From positions 605,001 through 642,500 of the forward strand of contig JACVTC010000069.1 of assembly GCA_016946835.1 (NCBI GenBank): a stretch of 37,500 nucleotides of DNA, read 5' to 3'. The DNA comes from Neocallimastix lanati (nom. inval.) (lineage: Eukaryota; Neocallimastigomycota; Neocallimastigomycetes; Neocallimastigales; Neocallimastigaceae). Made by a program: the position numbers and the translations under genes. Positions within the stretch are counted from its first letter, which is position 1; every line of letters starts with the position of its first letter. Under the pieces are notes generated by a model. The model was not told the origin of the DNA. It was given only the letters and a program-made list of their open reading frames with translations, and searched no databases. This document shows, piece after piece, positions 1-11,330 of the stretch.

Positions 1-149
1 AATTATATTTAAAACAACAACAATAATAACAATAATAATAATAAATAATAATTAAAAAATAACAATAAATATATAATAAATAAATAAATAATAAATAAAT
101 AATAATTATAATATTAATTATATTTAAAACAACAACAATAATAACAATA
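1..149. repeat. Direct repeat of 34 bp, period 115, in AT-rich DNA
   Basis: Bases 1-34 and 116-149 are the same sequence, starting aattatatttaaaacaacaa and continuing with AAC/AAT triplets. Between them lies simple A/T DNA. The second copy lies just downstream of the stop codon of the minus-strand epsin gene, so it probably forms part of that gene's 3' flank. Confidence 0.8.
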
Positions 150-165
150 TATATAAAAATTGTTC

Positions 166-1574
166 TTACTTCGAATTGGCTTCTCTTTTTAATTTTTCAA
201 TTTGAGCTTCTTTTTCACTGAGTTCAATAGCAATTTGTAAATCTCTTTCACTATATATATATATATATATTAATATCTTTATTATATTTTTCATGTTTAT
301 GATAATATTATTTTATTCATAAATTTTATTACAATTGTTCATCACGTTCTCTTTGTTCTCTTTCTCTATTATCATAATTAGTATCATAATTCGTACGGTC
401 ATTTGATGTACTTACATCGTCATCACTATCAAAGCCATAACTATAGATATTGTCATATCTGTTATTTTTTGAAATTCTCATATCTATAAGTTTTGATTGA
501 TTTGTTAATAATTCTGAAATTTCTCGACTTTTTTGTCTAACTGCATATATAGTTTTAAAAAAGAAATATCAATAAATATATTATTAACTTTAATTCCATT
601 CATTATCTTTTGTTGAATTATTTTACTATTTTATTCAATAAATATATAAATTATAACTTTAAAATAAAATTTACCATTTGCACCATAATCTCTTCCACGA
701 TCATCTATATATTGAAATTCTTTCAATGTTTTAATTATATATATATTATCATGAGCATATGATATTACATATTCTGAACCGTTATATAATAAATATTCGA
801 GTAAAGATAATGCCTGAAAATTAATTTTTTATGAAATAAATTAATTAAAAATAATAATATCAATTTTTTATATTATTAATAAATATTATTGAAATAAGTA
901 AATTTTTAATAATAAACAAATAAAAATTATTAATACAAATTTATATTTTGTTGTTTATATTATGATATACCTTGAATACATGTCTCCAGTTTTTTCCTTT
1001 ATCGTTAATACGTTTATCCAAGATTTCTAGGATTTCTTGTAATTGAATTCTTTAATTGTATATAAATATGTTTATATTAATTATATTGTTTATTATTTAC
1101 TCTTTTAATAGTATAGAATAGTAATAAAGATATAAAATATTTTACTGGCTATTTGAAGCTTGAGCAATTTCCATTAATAATTGATTTGAAGGACAATTAC
1201 TATCATTTGAGGTAGCTTTATTGTTTATTTTTTTTTTTATTTTTTGATTTAATAAGTTTTTTTATATTTTATATATAATAGAATAATTATTTGATAAATT
1301 GTATAATGATAACAATAATAATAATAGGTAAATATTTTAATAAAAACAGTTACATCAAGAATTTTTTTTTTTTTTTTTTTTTTTTTTGAAATATTACCGT
1401 TTCTGACTTTTACTTGAATTTCTGAATATCCTTTTGTTACATTTTTTCTATATAATTATAATATATTTTTAGTAAATATTTTTGTAAAATAATTTGGAAG
1501 AAATATTATAGTAGTTTATATATAGTTTATATTTACGTTTGACGTAAAATTTTCTTTCCAACTTGAGTTGCCAT
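166..1574 (-). CDS. Short epsin: ENTH domain plus one ubiquitin-interacting motif (7 exons)
   Basis: Exons on the minus strand are 1574-1537, 1447-1398, 1215-1146, 1049-971, 813-675, 540-333 and 250-166. All six introns are GT..AG, and the joined frame is 669 nt (222 residues plus TAA). The product should be an endocytic or endosomal clathrin adaptor that binds phosphoinositide membranes and ubiquitinated cargo. Residues about 13-145 match the ENTH domain, with the landmarks YSEIQVKVRNATSND (20-34), GKNWRHVFKALSLLEYL (71-87) and LKEFQYIDDRGRDYGANVR (109-127). A polar, acidic linker follows. Residues about 196-211 (ERDLQIAIELSEKEAQ) fit the UIM pattern with conserved L, A, S and E. The protein is much shorter than typical epsins: there is no NPF motif and no obvious clathrin box, and the usual PWGP in the ENTH domain is replaced by SNCP. 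The start is the only ATG that continues in frame. Family assignment is firm; exact role is inferred. Confidence 0.9.
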
Positions 1575-1668
1575 TTTTTTTATGTATGATAATTATGGGT
1601 TTTATTTATTTAAAAGTTATTTTAATTTAATCTTTCTTTTTTTTTCTTTCTTCTTTTTTTTTCTTTCT

Positions 1669-1715
<47 letters not shown>

Positions 1716-3487
1716 CTTTCTTCTTTATTATAATCAGTAATTAATATTGAATGTTTTGTTTATATTATATATTATTATTTAATTTTGGTAATAATATATG
1801 TTTTTATATTCCTTATATCTCTTCTTTTTTCTTTTCTTTCTTTTCTCGATATTTTATTTTTTTTTATTTTATTTTATTTTATTGAACTTTATTTCAATTT
1901 TTTTTTTTTTTTTTTTTTTTCTTTCTAAAAAAGAAGAAAAAAAATTTTTTTATTATTTTTAAATTATAACTTTTTTTTTTTAAATAAAAAAGAATAACAA
2001 TATTAATAGATAATATATATATAATAAATTAAAAGTTTTAATTATTATTATTATTTTTTTTAATAATTTATTTTTGTAATTTTATTTTAATATTAATTAT
2101 TATGGCTTAAAAAAAATTTCAATTAATTTTATTAAATAAGAAAAGTCTTTAATTAACTTAAAAAAATTTTATTAATAATAATATTAATAATAAAGGTATA
2201 GTAAAATTTTTGTTCTTTTTTTGAAATTATTTCTCATTTACAATTTTATGTGCTTTTTTCTTTAATGAAAACTATTTTAAAAAAAAAAAAGAAAAAAAAG
2301 TATTTATATAAATATAATTATCAATATTGTTATGTATTTAAAATTATTTATTGGTATGGATTAATAAGAACAATCTTTAAAAAAAAAAAAAAAAAAGAGC
2401 AATTTGAAAATCTTTACTATTGTAATTTAATCATTTCAATAAAAAAATATATATATTTTATTATTCTTCTATTTTATTTATTGTTATTTTTTTTTAAAGT
2501 CAAGAACATTTTATATATATTTAAATAATAAAAATTTTTAGTGTCATTTTTTTTTATAGTTTTATAATATTGAATGAATTTAAATTACAAAAAATTATTA
2601 TTATTTTAATTTTTTATTTATATTTTCTTTACTAGTATAATGTTAATTAAAATGATTATTAAACTAAAATATATTAAAAGTTTATTTATTATATTTAAAA
2701 TTTATAAGGATTACTAGGACTTATCATTAAGGTGATAGATTTATATAAGTTAAAATTTTTGATTTTATTATATTTTAAAATTTATTATATGAAATTAAAA
2801 TATTATATATTATGAAATATTATAAAATTATATTTATTTCTATAATAGTCATTATTTTATGTACAATTTTAGGCAAAAAGTTCTACTTTATGCTAGAAAC
2901 AAAAAGAATAATATTATTAATAGAATTTTATGTTTTTTTTTTTTTTTTTTTTTTTTTTGTTTTGTTTTTGTTTTTTTTTTGTTTTTTTTTTGTTTTAATC
3001 AAATTAAATATTAAGAAATTAATTAATAGTTTAATTATTTTTATTTATTTATTTATTTATTTTTTGTATATTATTTTATTTTATTTTATCTTTTTTCATT
3101 TTTTATTTTTATTTTTATTTTATTTTTTTATTTTTTATTTTTTTTTTTATTTTTTATTTTTATTTATTTTTTTTTTTTTTTTTTGACACTAATTAATTTA
3201 CTATTTTTAGTAAGAAATAAATTAATTGCTTTTTCGATGGATTTTTAATATCTATATAATAAATTTTGATTAAATGAAAAACTATTATATATATTTAAAT
3301 ATAAAACCAATTATAAAATATGATTTAAGAATTATAAAATTTTAATTAATTCTTAATAAAAAGATAATAAAAAAAAGTTCGACATAAGTCTAAAATTTTT
3401 TTGAATTTAATAAACTTTTTTTATTGGTTTCAAAGATATATTGGAAAAAAAAAAAAATCTTTTAAAATTTAATTTAGAATTATTTAT

Positions 3488-3525
<38 letters not shown>

Positions 3526-3700
3526 AGAATAAAATTTTCTTTTTCAATTTTAAATACAATAAACTTTTAATACATTATAGTTTAATAAACATTTTAATAT
3601 ATAATAAATTTATTGTAATAGTTCATATAGTTTATCTATACTTAATAGAATAATTATATCAAATATATTTAATACCATTTATATATAACACACTAAATTT
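1575..3700. other. AT-rich intergenic region with long homopolymer runs
   Basis: I see no supportable gene in about 2.1 kb. It holds pyrimidine tracts made of T runs and TTTC (about 1620-1730 and 1880-1925), a run of about 35 T near 1680-1715, A runs near 2280-2300 and 2379-2395, T runs near 2933-3000 and 3050-3184, and a run of about 30 A at 3493-3522. Open frames at 2250-2528 and 2812-3186 translate almost only to K, F, L, I and Y from homopolymers and are not credible genes. Confidence 0.7.
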
Positions 3701-3858
3701 AATTAAAATTTCAATATTATATATCTTGTTAAATTTAAACTAAATACTTTATGAAATATATAAATATAAAATATATAAAGTTAAAAAAAATAAATATTTT
3801 ATATATTTTATTGAGTATTTAATATAAATTTAACAAGATATAATATTGAATTTTAATT
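3701..3858. repeat. Imperfect inverted repeat, arms of about 45 bp
   Basis: The left arm 3701-3748 (key part tatcttgttaaatttaaac) pairs with the right arm 3814-3858 (key part tttaacaagatataatattg) with a few mismatches and small gaps. The spacer is about 65 bp of A/T DNA. It could be a small hairpin-type MITE or a relic of one. It lies about 100 bp before the decayed 7TM copy. Confidence 0.6.
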
Positions 3859-3897
3859 ATTTATCAAGTATAAAAAAAAATTTTAATTAAATTTTGT

Positions 3898-3934
3898 AGT
3901 ATATCTTTAACTTATATATTATTAAAGATATACT
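3898..3934. repeat. Perfect 13-bp hairpin directly before the 7TM pseudogene
   Basis: Arms 3898-3910 (agtatatctttaa) and 3922-3934 (ttaaagatatact) are exact reverse complements around an 11-nt loop. The structure ends about 20 bp before the ancestral start codon of the pseudogene. No equivalent is evident before the intact paralogs. Confidence 0.6.
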
Positions 3935-3954
3935 ATAAAATTTAAGTTATAAAA

Positions 3955-4671
3955 ATGTAGATAGAAAATAATGTAAAAAGTAATATTTCGTAATCACCAA
4001 TCATGCGTGATGAAGAGTTTGAGGTTGCTGAAAATTCAGAAATAGTTATTTCTATTGGAGTTTCAACTAATGTTGTTATTCTTAATAGGTATATTTATGG
4101 AAAATATGATTGCTTCTGTTTAAGTGGGTTAATTAATTCTAAAACTTTAACTTTTTATTTCCTTTAGCTGCTACTATTTTTTGTATTTGTTAATAATATT
4201 AATGATATGACTAATTATATTTATCATCAATCTGATTGTTATCCATTTTGGTTAATTTTTGTTGGTTCAACAACTTTAAATTGGGCTCCAATTTTATGGT
4301 TCTAAGCTTATTGTTTAGACCTTATTTCAAAAATCCATTCATCAAAATTAATATCTTCTGTTATTATTTTAACGGCAATTATTTTTAGTAATATTTCTTG
4401 TAATATTCTGTTTTAATAGATAATACATTTTAGTGTGACAATTCAATAAAAGAATCGTTTAAGAAAGAAAGTTTTCAATTTCGTTGATTCTAATATAAGG
4501 CATAGTTCTGGCAATGAGAGTAATAATGCTAGTATATATCATTATATGAGTATTGTTAAAACTCTGGAATTAAATGCATATGTTTCGAATATTAAACGAG
4601 AAATTTATAATGAGAATGTTAAAAGGGAAACATATAATTCAAATTGTAGTTATGATAACATAAATATATAA
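3955..4671 (+). pseudogene. Decayed member of the seven-transmembrane tandem family
   Basis: This copy aligns over most of its length with the intact genes at 6029, 9490 and 15232. The ancestral ATG is at 3955, but codon 2 is TAG where paralogs have TAT, and codon 13 is TAA. A one-base loss near 4138-4145 shifts the frame. In the TM3 region the Leu-Gln pair of WLQAY has become TTC TAA. Homology stops after the TM4 region (about 4415) and resumes about 20 bp later in the second-exon tail (about 4441-4671). TM5-TM7, the exon-1 end and the intron are therefore missing, which suggests one internal deletion. The tail still resembles that of the 6029 gene (HSSGN, SNASI, RETY). Several independent disabling changes show it is long dead. 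Confidence 0.9.
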
Positions 4672-6028
4672 TTTTATTATTTTGTAAAATATATATATAT
4701 ATTTTACAAAAAAATAGATTTATATATTTTTTAAAATTTGCTATTAGTTCAAATACACAAAGAAATTATTTCTATGAATACTAATATTACTATAATATTA
4801 ATTAATAGTCTATTTATTTAAAATAATGATTAGATAAATATATAATATATATGAAAAATAAAATTTTGAAATAAAGAATATTAATATGTATTTTCTTTAT
4901 AATAAATAATAATAAAAAAATAAATAAAAAAAAAAAAAGACTTTATTATAAAGTCTTTTTTTTATTTAATTGATTAATTTTTTTTTTTATAAAAAATTTA
5001 TAAAAAGTTAATTTAATGTATTTTTTATTAAACTATATATATAAATTAATAAAAATATAGTCAATAATAAAAAATCATAGTTTTAATTATAATCTTAACA
5101 TTTAATAATTTATGTAATAATTTATTTATATTATGAATATAAATATTTTTTTTAGAAATATTTTTTATATAATAGTATTTCTGTTTCAAAAGATATAATG
5201 AACTAGAAAAAATAATTAAAAAAATTATATTATTTTAATTATAAATATTAATTTATTTTAATAAATCTTGTTAAGTATCATAAATTAAATGTTTGTAATT
5301 GTCTTTAGCGATAATATAATTTAAATTTTATATGTTATATTATTTATTTTTTTAATTAATTTTTCAATATATATTATAATAATTAATTATTATATGACTC
5401 TAGAAAAAAAAAAATTAATAAGCACTTTATTTTACCTTAAAATCACAATATAGAATTTTATTAAGGTTCTTATTAAATAAAAGAAATGTTTATATAAATA
5501 TTAATTAATAATAATAATATTGGTTGTAGGTATAAATATCATTAAATTAAATTTAATAAAATTTATTATAAATATATAAAACCACAATTTCTATGATATA
5601 TTTAATATATAAAAATGATTACCAAATCATAGAAAAGTATTTTTATTTTTAATATATAAATTAAAAAAAAAAAAAAAAAAATTGAAAAAAAATTGAAACA
5701 AAACTTATAATAAATTCTAAAAAATAATAAATTTAGAATATGGTATTAATTATTAATTAAAATTAATTAAAACAGTAAATTTTAAAATTCTATTATATGC
5801 TAATATATATAATATTAATTAACAATTTTATATATAAATAGAACTTTTTTTTCGAAAAATGTTTATTTTTTGTTAATTTGATTTTATTTTATAATTAATA
5901 TATATATATATTTACAAATAATTAATTATAGTTTTTAAATATATATATATAATTTAGTTTTAAAATTTTAAAAATCTTATTAAACAAAATATATTATAAT
6001 AATTAATATTGTAATAAAAATATATAAA
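4672..6028. other. AT-rich spacer between the pseudogene and the first intact 7TM gene
   Basis: No gene is visible. The clearest structure is a perfect hairpin at 4932-4963, aaaaaaagactttat facing ataaagtcttttttt; its A-run/T-run ends make it look like a bidirectional terminator, though this is not an established signal in fungi. The rest is short A/T repeats, including an A run at 5664-5680. Confidence 0.6.
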
Positions 6029-7281
6029 ATGTATATAAAATCTAATACCATTGATAAATTTTCTGAATCACTCGTTAGACGTGATGAAGAATTAAATACG
6101 ATTGATGATGTCGTTAATAATGAAAATACTACTATGTTAGTTGCTACAAGAATATCAACTATTATTGTAATTATTAGTTGGTATATTTATGGAAAATATG
6201 CTTACTTTTGTTTAAGAGGATTAATTAAATATAAGAACTATAACTTTTTATTTCCTTTAGCTGCTACTTTATTTGCATTTGTTAATAATACTAATGATAT
6301 TGCTAATTATATTTATCATCAATCGGATTGTTATCCATTTTGGGTAATTTTTGTTGGTTCAGCAACTTTAAATTGGGCTCCAATTTCATGGTTACAAGCT
6401 TATCGTTTAGCCCTTATTTCAAAAATTTATTTATCCAGTTTATTATATTTTATAATCACAAGTATGGCAATTATTTTAAGTAGTATTTATTGTACATATT
6501 ATTTCTTAAATTTATCACTTTTCGATCATGCTAAATCTGATACTCTAGGATGTGGTGTTACAAATCCAGGTACATGGACTCCATATATTATGGTATCGGA
6601 TATTGCTGATTCCGTTTTTTCTTTAGCTTCAATTTGTATTATTGTTTTCAAATCTATTAATCACTTAAAAGAATTAAATACTAGAAATGAAAAATTAAAT
6701 GATTTAGTTGGACAAGGTATTATTGAATTATTTATTATTGCACTTGCTAAAATCATTTTATATCCATTAATTCATTACACAAGTAAAGTTCCAGGATTAG
6801 ATGTATTTTGGGATATTTTATCCATGATTGTCATTATTTGTGCCTATAAATTAGTTAATTTCCCATATGAACATGTATGTATTATAAAAATTATTTATAC
6901 AATAATAATTTATAATAATTATTTTTTTTTTAAAAAAAAAAATATTTTATAATTATTAGATAAGATTCAGTCACCATTTCATATTAATATATTTTTACTA
7001 ACTAATATTAATTATTCATATTTTTTTATATTTATTATATATAACAGTTAGATAATTCCAAGAAAGGATTTAGTAATTTAAGAAAGAGTATTTTCAATTT
7101 CATTGATACTAATATTGGTCACAGTTCGGGTAATTACAGTAGTAATGCTAGTATTAATAATGCCAAATATATTAAAACTCCAGATTTAGAAGAGAATAGA
7201 AGTAATTATGCAAGAGAAACTTATATTAATCCACCGTGTAGTAGTTATAACAGAATTTCTAATAATTATAGTAGAAATTAA
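6029..7281 (+). CDS. Seven-transmembrane receptor-like protein, array copy 1 (2 exons)
   Basis: Exons 6029-6874 and 7048-7281 join in phase 0 across a 173-nt GTATGT..ACAG intron, giving 359 residues. The open frame read past the exon-1 end is intron read-through. Hydrophobic segments sit at about 38-58, 72-95, 103-126, 139-161, 185-208, 230-250 and 258-276. Basic residues concentrate in the loops that would be cytoplasmic (RGLIKYK, and the 209-229 loop). Cys101 at the start of TM3 and Cys175 in the TM4-TM5 loop sit where many GPCRs form their conserved disulfide. TM3 ends in WLQAYRL and TM7 ends in NFPY, loosely like DRY and NPxxY. Exon 2 encodes a hydrophilic Ser/Asn/Tyr-rich tail of 77 residues. 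I do not recognise a named family. A membrane receptor is an inference from topology; a transporter or a lineage-specific membrane protein remains possible. Confidence 0.85.
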
Positions 7282-7561
7282 AAATTAAATCCTAATTCTA
7301 ATTACAATGCAAATTAGAATATTAACCAATTTTAATAATTATAGTGTAAATAGTCTTTTAATTGAAAAAAAAAAAAAGTGAAGTAGATTTTAATTATAAT
7401 TCAATTATATATAAAACTATATATAATATTTAATATTTTTTAAAATCTATTACACTTTTTTAATTCAATTATATATAATATTTAATTTTTTTAAGTATTA
7501 AATATGTTGTATAAATAGTTAAAAAAATAAAATTAAAAATACTAAATATTATATTATTAAT

Positions 7562-7679
7562 AATATTAAAAATTAAAAAAATTATTTATATATAATTTTA
7601 ATTGTATATTATAATTATAAAAGATTAATAGAAATATATTTATTACATGTATCTAAATATCACATTTATTAAAATAATA
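7562..7679. repeat. Direct repeat (left copy) flanking a GC-richer relic
   Basis: This stretch of about 118 bp matches 8246-8359 with only scattered differences. A shared core is ttataattataaaagattaa, followed by a shared ttattacatgtat. The two copies bracket the GC-richer segment 7755-8203, with a spacing of about 685 bp. They could be remnants of terminal repeats, or a local duplication into which the segment was inserted. Confidence 0.75.
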
Positions 7680-7754
7680 AAAAAAAAATTTTTTTTTATT
7701 TATTAGTAAAACAAAGGATAGAATTAATATTACATAATTTTTACATTACTATAT

Positions 7755-8203
7755 TACTTTTCAGTCTAAATAATTTTTTACTATTTTTTTTAGACTGGAA
7801 TTAACAAGAGGGGAAGATAATAGGGATTCCAGTCTCTCCCTTAAACATATCAAACTCTCATTGGATTCTTTGCTATACCGTTTTGATGTCAACGTGGACC
7901 AATTTGTAAAAAAAGGCTAATATTAAAGACATTTCCTATTTGCCTTTTTAAACTATAGGCTTCTTTTTAGTGACCTCTTGAATTATCATCGAGGGTGGTA
8001 CAACTACATTAACACTCTCATAGATCAAGTGCTCTCTTCACTAGCAATTATATAGTCTATCCACAGGAATACTTAACATGATATGTGAATATCAACTTCA
8101 TTTACAGGGAAAAATACCTTGGGAGCATGAAAATCATCCCATATTAATTCTAGAGGTTTTCGCAGGATCGATTCTAGAATCCTTTTGTGTATTAGTCGAA
8201 TAA
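7755..8203. mobile_element. GC-richer decayed segment, probably a transposable-element relic
   Basis: This patch is clearly less AT-rich than everything around it, with sharp borders. It holds no intact ORF, but short open blocks remain on the plus strand. One, 7826-7906, reads IPVSPLNISNSHWILCYTV and then stops after about 27 codons; the PxN..NxHW pattern resembles the His region of Ulp1/C48 cysteine proteases, which are often carried by DNA transposons. A second block, about 8046-8201, stays open for about 52 codons. Nested inverted repeats lie at its left end: agtctaaa/tttagact, and agactggaat/attccagtct at 7793-7802 and 7826-7835. The protease match rests on one short motif and is weak. 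Confidence 0.4.
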
Positions 8204-8245
8204 AAAAAAAAATAAAAATATAATTCTCTAAATTATATTAATTAT

Positions 8246-8359
8246 AATATTCAAAATTAAAAATAATTTATATATATTTTAATTTTATATTATAATTATA
8301 AAAGATTAATAAGAAAGTATTTATTACATGTATTTAAATATCATTTATTAAATTAATAA
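8246..8359. repeat. Direct repeat (right copy) flanking a GC-richer relic
   Basis: This is the mate of 7562-7679. Most differences are single bases or one-base indels, so the duplication is fairly young by the standards of this spacer. Confidence 0.75.
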
Positions 8360-9396
8360 AAAAATGTGAAAGTGGTTTCTTGAGTTCATATTTAATTATT
8401 TTATAATATATTAATATTTAATAAATGATAATACGATATTCAAAACATTAAAATTAATATTCTTATTTATAATAAAATAATATATATTCTATTATTTAAA
8501 AAATATATATTTATGTAATATTATAAAAAATTATTTTTTTATCAAAGAGAATAAATTAAAAAAATATATATATCAATTATTTTAATCAAAATTTAAATAA
8601 AAAGATAATAAACTTTTATTAATTCTTTTTTATTTTATTATTTTTCTTTTTTAAATTTAAAAATAAAAAAATAATAATAACAATAATAAAATAATTGATT
8701 ATAAATTCAAAATGAAGATTTTTTTTTTTTTAATTAATATATAAATTTCTTAAAAATTTTTAATTCAGAAATTTATATTAATTTAAAATAATATATATTA
8801 CAATAATTTTTAATTAATTTGTATTATTTTATATATTTCCAATATTATTTGCAATTCTTAAATTATGAAAAAAAAAATAATAATATATAAAAAATGATAT
8901 TAAATAATTTATTAACCAAAAAAAAAAAGTAAAAATTCATTATAAATTAAATTAACCAATACCAAAAATTACATATTTAAATATTTACTATTATTTATTC
9001 CTAATGATTATATAGTATAAATTAATTATTATATCTATTTTATTTATAGAATTTCTAAAAAAAGAATATATATATATATTAAAAAATATAAAAAATATGT
9101 ATAATATTATTATATTGCTATCCTATTAAATTAAGAATTAAAAAATTAATATATTTTCTAAATTTTAAATATTACTTGTATTTAGAGGTCATTTCATTCA
9201 AAACTTTATATTAATGTAAAAAAATCTCATATTTCATTTTTATTTATTTTTTTAATAAATACTATGAAATAAAGTTCATTCTTGGATTAAAAAATAATTA
9301 ATTGTATAGATCATTACAATTAAAAAAAAAAAAAATAATAATAAAAAAAACAAAATTATATATAAATAATTATATAAATACTTTATATATTATTAT

Positions 9397-9427
<31 letters not shown>

Positions 9428-9489
9428 TACTAAATTTATTAAAAAGTTTTGTAATTTTTGATAATTCTATTTTTAAAAACTATACAAAA
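8360..9489. other. AT-rich spacer upstream of 7TM copy 2
   Basis: I see no gene or clear signal, only A/T microsatellites. A run of about 23 A (9405-9427) ends about 60 bp before the start codon at 9490, as is common for genes in this window. A 5' UTR and promoter for copy 2 must lie here but cannot be delimited by eye. Confidence 0.6.
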
Positions 9490-10843
9490 ATGTATATAAA
9501 ATCTAATACCATTGAAAACTTTTCTGAATCACTCGTTAGACGTAATGAAGAATTAAATACGATTGATGATGTCGTTAATGAAAATACTACAAAATTAGTT
9601 GCTACAAGAATATCAACTATTATTGTAATTATTAGTTGGTATATTTATGGAAAATATGCTTACTTCTGTTTAAGAGGATTAATTAAATATAAGAACTATA
9701 ACTTTTTATTTCCTTTAGCTGCTACTTTATTTGCATTTGTTAATAATACTAATGATATTGTTAATTATATTTATCATCAATCGGATTGTTATCCATTTTG
9801 GGTAATTTTTGTTATTTCAGCATCTTTAAATTGGGCTCCAATTTCATGGTTACAAGCTTATCGTTTAGCCCTTATTTCAAAAATTTATTTATCAAATTTA
9901 TTATTCCATATAATCACAAGTATGGCAATTATTTTAAGTGGTATTTATTGTACATTTTATTTCTTAAATTTATCACTTTTCGATCATGCTAAATCTGATA
10001 CTCTAGGATGTGGTGTTACAAATCCAGGTACATGGACTCCATATATTATGGTATCGGATATTATTGATTCTGTTTTCTCTTTAACATCAATTTCTATTAT
10101 TGTTTTCAAATCTATTAATCACTTAAAAGAATTAAATACTAGAAATGAAAAATTAAATGATTTAGTTGGACAAGGTATTATTGAATTATTTATTATTGCA
10201 CTTGCTAAAATCATTTTATATCCATTAATTCATTACACAAGTAAAGTTCCAGGATTAGATGTATTTTGGGATATTTTATCTATGATTGTTATTATTTGTG
10301 CTTATAAATTAGTTAATTTCCCATATGAAAATGTATGTATTTTTTTTTTTTTTTTTTTTATAACTGAATATTATAAAAAAAAAAATTATTAAAAAAGCAA
10401 TTTATTGTAAAAATTATTTATAATTATTACTTAATTTTTATAATCAAAAAAAATTAATTTTTTCCTTAATTAATTTTTTCCTTATTTTATATAATTTTTA
10501 TAATTTATAGTTAGAAAATTCTAAGAAATTAGATAATAGTTTAAGAAGGGTTATTTTTAAATTTATAGAAACAAAAATACCATATATCTCTAGTAGTAAA
10601 AGTAATAGTGTAACCGTTAGTAGTGGAAGTATTTGTAGCCCTAAGAATATTAAAACCTCAGTTTTAGAAAATAATAATAATCATAATTCAAGAGATATTT
10701 ATCAAAATCCTCAAAATTATAATTTAAATAAAATATCTTCTAATTTACCAAATGGAACATCTACTAATTCATTAACTAATACATATAACTTTTCAAGTAT
10801 AATAAATGACTTTAATAAAAATAGTCATGACAGTTTTTCATAA
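9490..10843 (+). CDS. Seven-transmembrane receptor-like protein, array copy 2 (2 exons)
   Basis: Exons 9490-10332 and 10511-10843 join in phase 0 over a 178-nt GTATGT..TATAG intron, giving 391 residues. Exon 1 (281 residues) is about 94% identical to copy 1 by eye, with the same seven membrane segments, the TM3/ECL2 cysteine pair and the TM7 NFPY ending. One Asn codon near residue 31 is missing. Differences from copy 1 cluster in the N terminus, TM3 (VGSAT to VISAS), TM4 and TM5. Exon 2 encodes a 110-residue Ser/Asn-rich tail that keeps only a few anchors of copy 1's tail (SLRRVIFKFIET, KNIKT) and is otherwise different. The intron starts with a long T run. Function is unknown; it shares the receptor-like inference of its neighbours. 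Confidence 0.85.
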
Positions 10844-11330
10844 TTTTAATATTAAAATATATACTAAATCAATGCATACCAATGTTTATGAAATTAATTG
10901 AATATAAGAATTAAAATAATCATCATATTAAAAAAATAGATTTTAAATCAAATTAATAGAATATTATAATTAAAATAATCATTTAATTAAAAATATAAAT
11001 CTTAAAATCAACAATGTAGTTATAGAAATTAATTTTAACTAAGTAAATATCTATTTGTTATTTGAATTAATAGTTATATTTACTTATATGTTTGCTAATA
11101 ATTATATAATTATTAATAATTATAGTATAATCATTTATTATTAGTTAGATATTTGCTAGTAGCTAGATTTTTTTAAGAGTTTAAAGATTTACTAAAACCA
11201 TACATACCGAATTTAGTGATATCAACTAAATGTATGAATTAAAATTAATTCAACTAATTTAAATTTCAATTTAGTAATTTAGTCAGATTTTTACTTTTAG
11301 TTTGATATTTTTTAATGATTTTATAATAAA

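Noticed and set aside
1-160. AAC/AAT triplet repeats considered as evidence for a Dictyostelium-type genome
   Set aside because: The triplets are confined to a short non-coding stretch, proteins lack long Asn/Gln runs, and the secreted proteins and esterase look fungal.
2250-3186. Two open frames (2250-2528 and 2812-3186) on the plus strand
   Set aside because: They translate almost only homopolymer runs (K, F, L, I, Y), have no domain, signal peptide or normal composition, and lie in A/T spacer.
4932-4963. Hairpin with A and T runs considered as an intrinsic terminator
   Set aside because: Rho-independent termination is bacterial; in this A/T DNA the structure is reported only as part of the spacer.
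9786-9992. Open frame on the plus strand inside 7TM copy 2
   Set aside because: It is an out-of-frame shadow of exon 1, whose own frame is supported by close homology to two paralogs.
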